The notes below the pieces were generated by a model. The model was given only the letters and a program-made list of their open reading frames with translations, did no database searches and was not told where the DNA came from. Made by a program: the position numbers and the translations under genes. 9,036 nucleotides of DNA from Oscillospiraceae bacterium (lineage in GTDB: Bacteria > Bacillota > Clostridia > Oscillospirales > Ruminococcaceae): contig JAFPYQ010000367.1 in NCBI GenBank assembly GCA_017394475.1, positions 1-9,036 of the forward strand, written 5' to 3'. Shown piece after piece: positions 6,740-9,036 of the stretch; position 1 is the stretch's first letter, and every line of letters starts with the position of its first letter.

Positions 6740-7317
6740 TACCGATCCCCCAATAGACTGTTTACATTATCATAGACATATTTTTTCAGTGTTTCATCAT
6801 CCAGAAGGTCGATGCCGCACACCTCTTTTATCTCCTGATGGCGGAGCACTGCAAGTTCGTGTATGCTTGAAAGTTCAAATGCGATAAGGCGGCATTCGCC
6901 CTCAGTTTTTTTGTCACCGAAATGCTCCTGTATAAAGCGCATACTTGATCGTTTGTCCCCGATCCTGCGGCTGATGAGTATATGCTTTGTGAGAGCCCGG
7001 CAGTATTTGTAGTTTGATAGCATGAGCTTCATGGAATGGTAATGCACCTCTGCCAGCTTCTGCTTGGGGGACATATCCGAGGACATTATCTGTATAAATG
7101 CGGGATCCAGCTTCGGTGCCGTTGCTTTCAGCCTTTCAAAGACCTCGAAAAGCAGATTTTCCCTTGAACCGAAGCAGTAGTTTATCATGGCAAGGTTCAC
7201 CCCTGCCTCCTGTGTGATGGCTCTTGCAGTCACATCCGCAGGATCGTCATATTCCCCCATCAGCTTTTCTGCCGCATCCATCAGAGCTGTCTTTGTCTTT
7301 TCAATATCTCGCTTCAT
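6739..7317 (-). CDS. TetR/AcrR-family transcriptional regulator
   Basis: This 192-residue one-component repressor has an N-terminal helix-turn-helix and a C-terminal ligand-binding and dimer domain. The DNA-binding part spans about 10-60: ALMDAAEKLM, then the HTH segment ARAITQEAGVNLAMINYCFG (31-50) and SRENLLFEVFERL (51-63), a classic TetR pattern. The C-terminal domain (about 65-192) is divergent, so the ligand cannot be named. The start at 7317 is chosen because GGAGGA lies just upstream; an earlier in-frame ATG at 7338 falls inside the palindromic operator and has no ribosome site. Its stop overlaps the enzyme's ATG by one base (TAATG), so the two form an operon. A perfect promoter and a palindrome over +1 point to autorepression. 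It probably responds to the compound handled by the downstream enzyme. Confidence 0.9.
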   Translation of the reverse strand: MKRDIEKTKTALMDAAEKLMGEYDDPADVTARAITQEAGVNLAMINYCFGSRENLLFEVFERLKATAPKLDPAFIQIMSSDMSPKQKLAEVHYHSMKLMLSNYKYCRALTKHILISRRIGDKRSSMRFIQEHFGDKKTEGECRLIAFELSSIHELAVLRHQEIKEVCGIDLLDDETLKKYVYDNVNSLLGDR

Positions 7318-7326
7318 ATATCCTCC

Positions 7327-7348
7327 GTAATTAAACACGTTTAATTAC
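7327..7348 (-). promoter_or_regulatory. Palindromic operator for the TetR-family regulator
   Basis: GTAATTAAAC (7327-7336) and GTTTAATTAC (7339-7348) form a perfect 10-base inverted repeat with a two-base spacer. It spans the predicted transcription start near 7347 and the 5' leader, ending just before the GGAGGA ribosome site. Size, symmetry and position are those of TetR-family operators. Binding would block initiation. No second copy was seen elsewhere in the window. Confidence 0.75.
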
Positions 7349-7353
7349 TATTG

Positions 7354-7382
7354 ATTATACATCATCTTTTTTTATTTGTCAA
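7354..7382 (-). promoter_or_regulatory. Consensus sigma-A promoter of the tetR-enzyme operon
   Basis: On the minus strand TTGACA (7382-7377) and TATAAT (7359-7354) are both perfect consensus boxes with a 17-base spacer. Such a strong promoter fits a tightly repressed, inducible operon. The leader is only about 30 bases and is mostly occupied by the operator palindrome. Confidence 0.88.
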
Positions 7383-7388
7383 GGGGTT

Positions 7389-7405
7389 TTTCAAATTTTT
7401 TGAAA
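7389..7405 (-). promoter_or_regulatory. AT-rich palindrome upstream of the tetR -35 box
   Basis: TTTCAAA (7389-7395) and TTTGAAA (7399-7405) form a perfect inverted repeat around TTT, seven bases upstream of the -35 box. It differs in sequence from the main operator, so it is probably not a second site for the same repressor. It could serve as an UP element or a site for another regulator; AT-rich symmetry by chance is also possible. Confidence 0.3.
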
Positions 7406-7555
7406 GACGGTGACGTGGAACAGGGGAGACGCGGAAAAGAAAGCTGACAGAGCAGATACATGAACAGATAAAAGCGCGGAACTTTATGAGTGGGTATGTC
7501 GAGAAAGAATGAACTCACATATAAGTGAAGAATAACTTGATGGAACAGTCGGGTA
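7406..7555. other. Intergenic region without a visible gene
   Basis: This stretch lies between two outward-facing promoters. Short ATG-initiated frames (for example near 7461, 7487 and 7540) stop within a few codons. I see no RNA gene, terminator or repeat in it. Confidence 0.5.
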
Positions 7556-7584
7556 TTGACACATAAAAAGGGATCCGATATAAT
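7556..7584 (+). promoter_or_regulatory. Consensus sigma-A promoter before the small membrane-protein ORF
   Basis: TTGACA (7556-7561) and TATAAT (7579-7584) are perfect consensus boxes 17 bases apart. Transcription should begin near 7591. The first ATG frame downstream is the 22-residue ORF at 7617, then the membrane ORF at 7682. A promoter this strong implies that something transcribed here matters, even though neither ORF has a good ribosome site. Confidence 0.8.
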
Positions 7585-7616
7585 AATACTAAATCATTCT
7601 TCCACACATAAAAGTG

Positions 7617-7685
7617 ATGGCTTTTAGGATAGGTTCACTCCTGACATTTTCTGATAAACGAAAATCGCCTGTATCACGCGGATGA
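7617..7685 (+). CDS. Possible 22-residue upstream ORF overlapping the membrane ORF
   Basis: ATG at 7617 opens a 22-codon frame (MAFRIGSLLTF...PVSRG) that ends at TGA 7683-7685. The stop overlaps the ATG of the membrane ORF as ATGA, the usual geometry of translational coupling. It is the first ATG after the predicted transcription start, about 26 bases away. There is no convincing ribosome site. It could be a leader peptide, the front of a frameshifted gene, or noise. Confidence 0.3.
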   Translation: MAFRIGSLLTFSDKRKSPVSRG

Positions 7686-7963
7686 TACGCTCCGTGTCAT
7701 CAATGTTACGCAGCGGTCCTTTCGCTTGCGTCTGTTGGGGATCGATGCTATTGCTAGCCGCAGCAGGAGCTGTCAAAGTGCTGATGCATTTCAGGCGTGT
7801 TGAAAAAGGGCATAGAGCCTTGACGATTTTTTCCTTTATTCTGAGTATCATCGCAGTACTGTTTCTGACGGCTGCAAGACTTCCTTATGCTGTGACGGTG
7901 GTATTTCTGATGATCGTTGTCAAGGGGATATTGTTTGTCAGGGCACATAGCAGTATAATGTAA
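7682..7963 (+). CDS. Small hydrophobic membrane protein, unknown function
   Basis: The frame encodes 93 residues. From about residue 19 it reads as a membrane protein: WGSMLLLAAAGAVKVLMHF (19-37), a basic loop RRVEKGHR (38-45), then LTIFSFILSIIAVLFL (47-62) and AVTVVFLMIVVKGILFV (70-86). The basic loops and Gly/Ala-rich first helix look like genuine coding sequence. I recognise no family. The N-terminal 20 residues are less convincing. An internal ATG at 7745 (Met22) has GGGG four bases upstream and would give a 72-residue protein starting at the first helix; this may be the real start. A strong promoter lies upstream and no close neighbour indicates a function. It could also be a 5'-damaged remnant. 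Confidence 0.45.
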   Translation: MIRSVSSMLRSGPFACVCWGSMLLLAAAGAVKVLMHFRRVEKGHRALTIFSFILSIIAVLFLTAARLPYAVTVVFLMIVVKGILFVRAHSSIM

Positions 7964-8264
7964 GGCCGTAAGGAATATATTATCGATCACTGTTGGTATG
8001 TTCATTTTTGATATAACTCTGCATCCGGGACAGTTTGTTGATCTTTCTCTTGTGTTTTCAGCTTTATTAGTATATAGTCTTATATGCAAGGTATACTGCA
8101 TCTCCACTATCTATAGTGAATAAGTCCGGGGGATCATAATGGTGTCCTCTGTTTCGGTTCACACGAGATCGGTTTTCCCTTGACAGTGGCGCTGTGTTTT
8201 TCCGATATTTTTATAACTGAAAGCAGATTTTTCAGAATAAATTTATAATATTGAAAAAATATGA
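7964..8264. other. Intergenic region, AT-rich, no gene seen
   Basis: No frame with a credible start and ribosome site is visible. It holds a 14-base palindrome, CACTAT-CT-ATAGTG (8105-8118), and a TTGACA (8180-8185) without a good -10 box at proper spacing. A 14-codon ORF at 8139 follows a GGGGG run but is too short to support. No terminator is obvious after the membrane ORF. Confidence 0.4.
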
Positions 8265-8293
8265 TTGACAATTTCGTTTGTAAATGCTATACT
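8265..8293 (+). promoter_or_regulatory. Sigma-A promoter of the DUF6465 gene
   Basis: TTGACA (8265-8270) and TATACT (8288-8293) are 17 bases apart, in an AT-rich setting that may act as an UP element. The predicted start is near 8300, leaving a leader of about 47 bases before the strong GGAGGTG ribosome site. Confidence 0.82.
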
Positions 8294-8346
8294 AATTATA
8301 AGTCGTGGCGCAATTGCTCGTGACAAAAACTATTGGAGGTGTAGAT

Positions 8347-8787
8347 ATGGCAAAAAAGACCACAAAGACCGCTCCTGTTGAGGAGGTCAAGACTGAGGCC
8401 GTAGCAGAAAAGAAGGCAGAAAAGGCTGCTCCCAAGAAGAAAGCAGCAGCAAAGCCCAAGAAGGAAACAGCAGCAAAAGCAGCTCCTGAGGTAAAGGCAG
8501 AACCCAAGGCAACAGAAACTAAAGCTGTTAAGAAGGCAGCGCCCAAGGCTAAGACCGCAGCAAAGAAAACTGCTGAGAAACCCGTATCTGTTCAGATACA
8601 GCTTGCATCCGGAAACTATTCTCCCGATGAGATAGTTGAAAAGTGCAAGGAAAGCTACAAGGATGGCAAAAGAAAAGTTATCCGCACTATCGAAGTTTAT
8701 GTTAAAGCTGACGAGTCCAAGGCTTACTATGTTGTAAACGGTAAGGCAGAAGACGAAAACGGGAACAGCTACTCTATCGATCTGTAA
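8347..8787 (+). CDS. DUF6465 family protein with histone-like Lys/Ala/Pro tail
   Basis: This 146-residue cytoplasmic protein has two parts. Residues 1-79 are low-complexity Lys, Ala, Pro, Glu and Thr with repeated KAAPK and AAK elements, resembling the H1-like tails of some bacterial DNA-binding proteins and probably disordered. Residues 80-146 form a compact domain: VSVQIQLASGNYSPDEIVEKCKE, IRTIEVYVK, KAYYVVNGKAED and a terminal SYSIDL. This pattern matches DUF6465, a Clostridia family of unknown function. The start at 8347 is set by GGAGGTG (8335-8341) five bases upstream; an in-frame ATG at 8305 lies close to the predicted transcription start and has no ribosome site. Nucleic-acid binding is inferred from the charge of the tail only. 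Promoter and ribosome site are both strong, suggesting high expression. Confidence 0.88.
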   Translation: MAKKTTKTAPVEEVKTEAVAEKKAEKAAPKKKAAAKPKKETAAKAAPEVKAEPKATETKAVKKAAPKAKTAAKKTAEKPVSVQIQLASGNYSPDEIVEKCKESYKDGKRKVIRTIEVYVKADESKAYYVVNGKAEDENGNSYSIDL

Positions 8788-8793
8788 ACATTT

Positions 8794-8821
8794 TATCAGC
8801 CGCATTTTTATGCGGCTGATA
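8794..8821 (+). terminator. Perfect 11-bp hairpin after the DUF6465 gene
   Basis: TATCAGCCGCA (8794-8804) pairs perfectly with TGCGGCTGATA (8811-8821) around a TTTTTA loop, seven bases after the stop codon. The usual U-tract is absent downstream (TGCTTATATGG follows), so it may be a leaky terminator or a 3'-end stabiliser that lets some transcripts enter the small ORF beyond. Confidence 0.6.
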
Positions 8822-8853
8822 TGCTTATATGGAACAATATGGAGGAGAACATT

Positions 8854-8991
8854 ATGGCGTCTTTGACGGGGATTGGCCTGACAGCGCTGTTCGATAAAGA
8901 CAGCGGATACGGGAAAGATTTTTTCGGGATTTTTAGTAAAAATGTTCCGGGATACCCAACCTTTTTCTTTTTCTCTGCACTATATATATGA
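8854..8991 (+). CDS. Possible 45-residue small protein
   Basis: ATG at 8854 follows a full GGAGGAG (8841-8847) with a six-base gap, an ideal ribosome site. The frame runs 45 codons to TGA. The product begins MASLTGIGLTALFDKDSGYG and ends in a hydrophobic, Phe-rich stretch (PTFFFFSALYI) that could contact a membrane. I recognise no family and there is no dedicated promoter that I can see; it lies 33 bases after the DUF6465 hairpin. An ATG five codons upstream (8839) overlaps the ribosome site and is less likely. The base composition is unremarkable, so the ribosome site is the main support. Confidence 0.4.
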   Translation: MASLTGIGLTALFDKDSGYGKDFFGIFSKNVPGYPTFFFFSALYI

Positions 8992-9015
8992 AAACGCTTC
9001 CGGAGGCCTTTCATT

Positions 9016-9036
9016 ATGGATAAAGCAACAGCAGAC
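9016..9036 (+). CDS. Start of a further gene, cut by the window edge
   Basis: GGAGG (9002-9006) lies nine bases before an ATG at 9016. The seven visible codons read MDKATAD, with no stop before the window ends. Ribosome site and position after a gap are typical of a real start. The product cannot be identified. Confidence 0.5.

Noticed and set aside
7624..8107. Minus-strand frames opposite the small membrane ORF
   Set aside because: No ribosome site before either start, and the composition is that expected from the complement of hydrophobic coding sequence. Some doubt remains because the plus-strand ORF is itself only moderately supported.
8180..8216. A TTGACA with AT-rich sequence downstream, possible extra promoter
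   Set aside because: At 17-19 bases only CGATAT or GATATT is found; a clearly better promoter lies at 8265-8293.
8292..8805. Minus-strand frames opposite the DUF6465 gene, one looking like a membrane protein
   Set aside because: The Ala, Phe and Leu runs arise from the complement of Lys/Ala codons; the plus-strand gene has promoter, ribosome site and a known domain.
8808..9014. Minus-strand 68-codon frame near the right edge
   Set aside because: No ribosome site, and it opposes a plus-strand frame with an ideal one; the Lys-rich run is the complement of the Phe codons.
1..9036. CRISPR arrays, tRNA or rRNA genes, insertion sequences, attachment sites
   Set aside because: No regularly spaced repeats, no tRNA cloverleaf or T-loop consensus in context, no transposase or integrase, and no terminal inverted repeats with target duplications were seen by eye.

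Overview
The window reads as chromosomal DNA from a low-to-mid GC Gram-positive anaerobe of the Clostridia, most likely Ruminococcus or a close relative. Support: consensus sigma-A promoters with 17-nt spacers, strong GGAGG ribosome sites, a RecX of Firmicutes type, a DUF6465 protein with a Lys/Ala/Pro tail, and a secreted protein with InlB-type B-repeats. The genus is inferred from gene content; no marker gene fixes it. No rRNA, tRNA, CRISPR array, insertion sequence or phage gene was seen.

Layout. (1) 1-2179, plus strand: a housekeeping cluster of recX, a GNAT acetyltransferase and a DusB-type tRNA-dihydrouridine synthase, tightly spaced, with a strong GC-rich hairpin just before dus and a weak terminator after it. 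(2) 2256-4425, plus strand: a stand-alone unit with promoter, about 150 nt of leader, a secreted 633-residue repeat protein (signal peptide, two InlB/Flg_new repeats, acidic linker, two copies of a 176-residue FnIII-like double module) and a strong intrinsic terminator. (3) 7405-4433, minus strand: a TetR-family regulator and, overlapping it by one base, a rifampin-phosphotransferase-like PEP-utilizing enzyme. The enzyme is interrupted by one in-frame TAG codon. A perfect promoter and a perfect 22-bp palindrome over the predicted transcription start suggest an autoregulated inducible cassette. (4) 7556-9036, plus strand: a consensus promoter before a short upstream ORF and a small membrane protein, a long intergenic stretch, a DUF6465 gene with its own consensus promoter, a hairpin, a possible 45-residue small protein, and the first codons of a further gene.

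How it works together. Region 1 is ordinary nucleic-acid maintenance and tRNA modification. Region 2 makes an exported, probably surface-associated or released protein with no visible anchor. Region 3 is the most interesting: a repressor that probably senses a small molecule, and an ATP-grasp/phosphohistidine enzyme of the class that includes rifampin phosphotransferases and other PEP-synthase-like proteins. All recognisable motifs lie in one frame on both sides of the amber codon, and the 12 codons after it read as the family's conserved linker. The lesion is therefore a single-base nonsense change, a sequencing error, or a recoded codon. The two halves are unlikely to be separate genes, because the second has no ribosome site.
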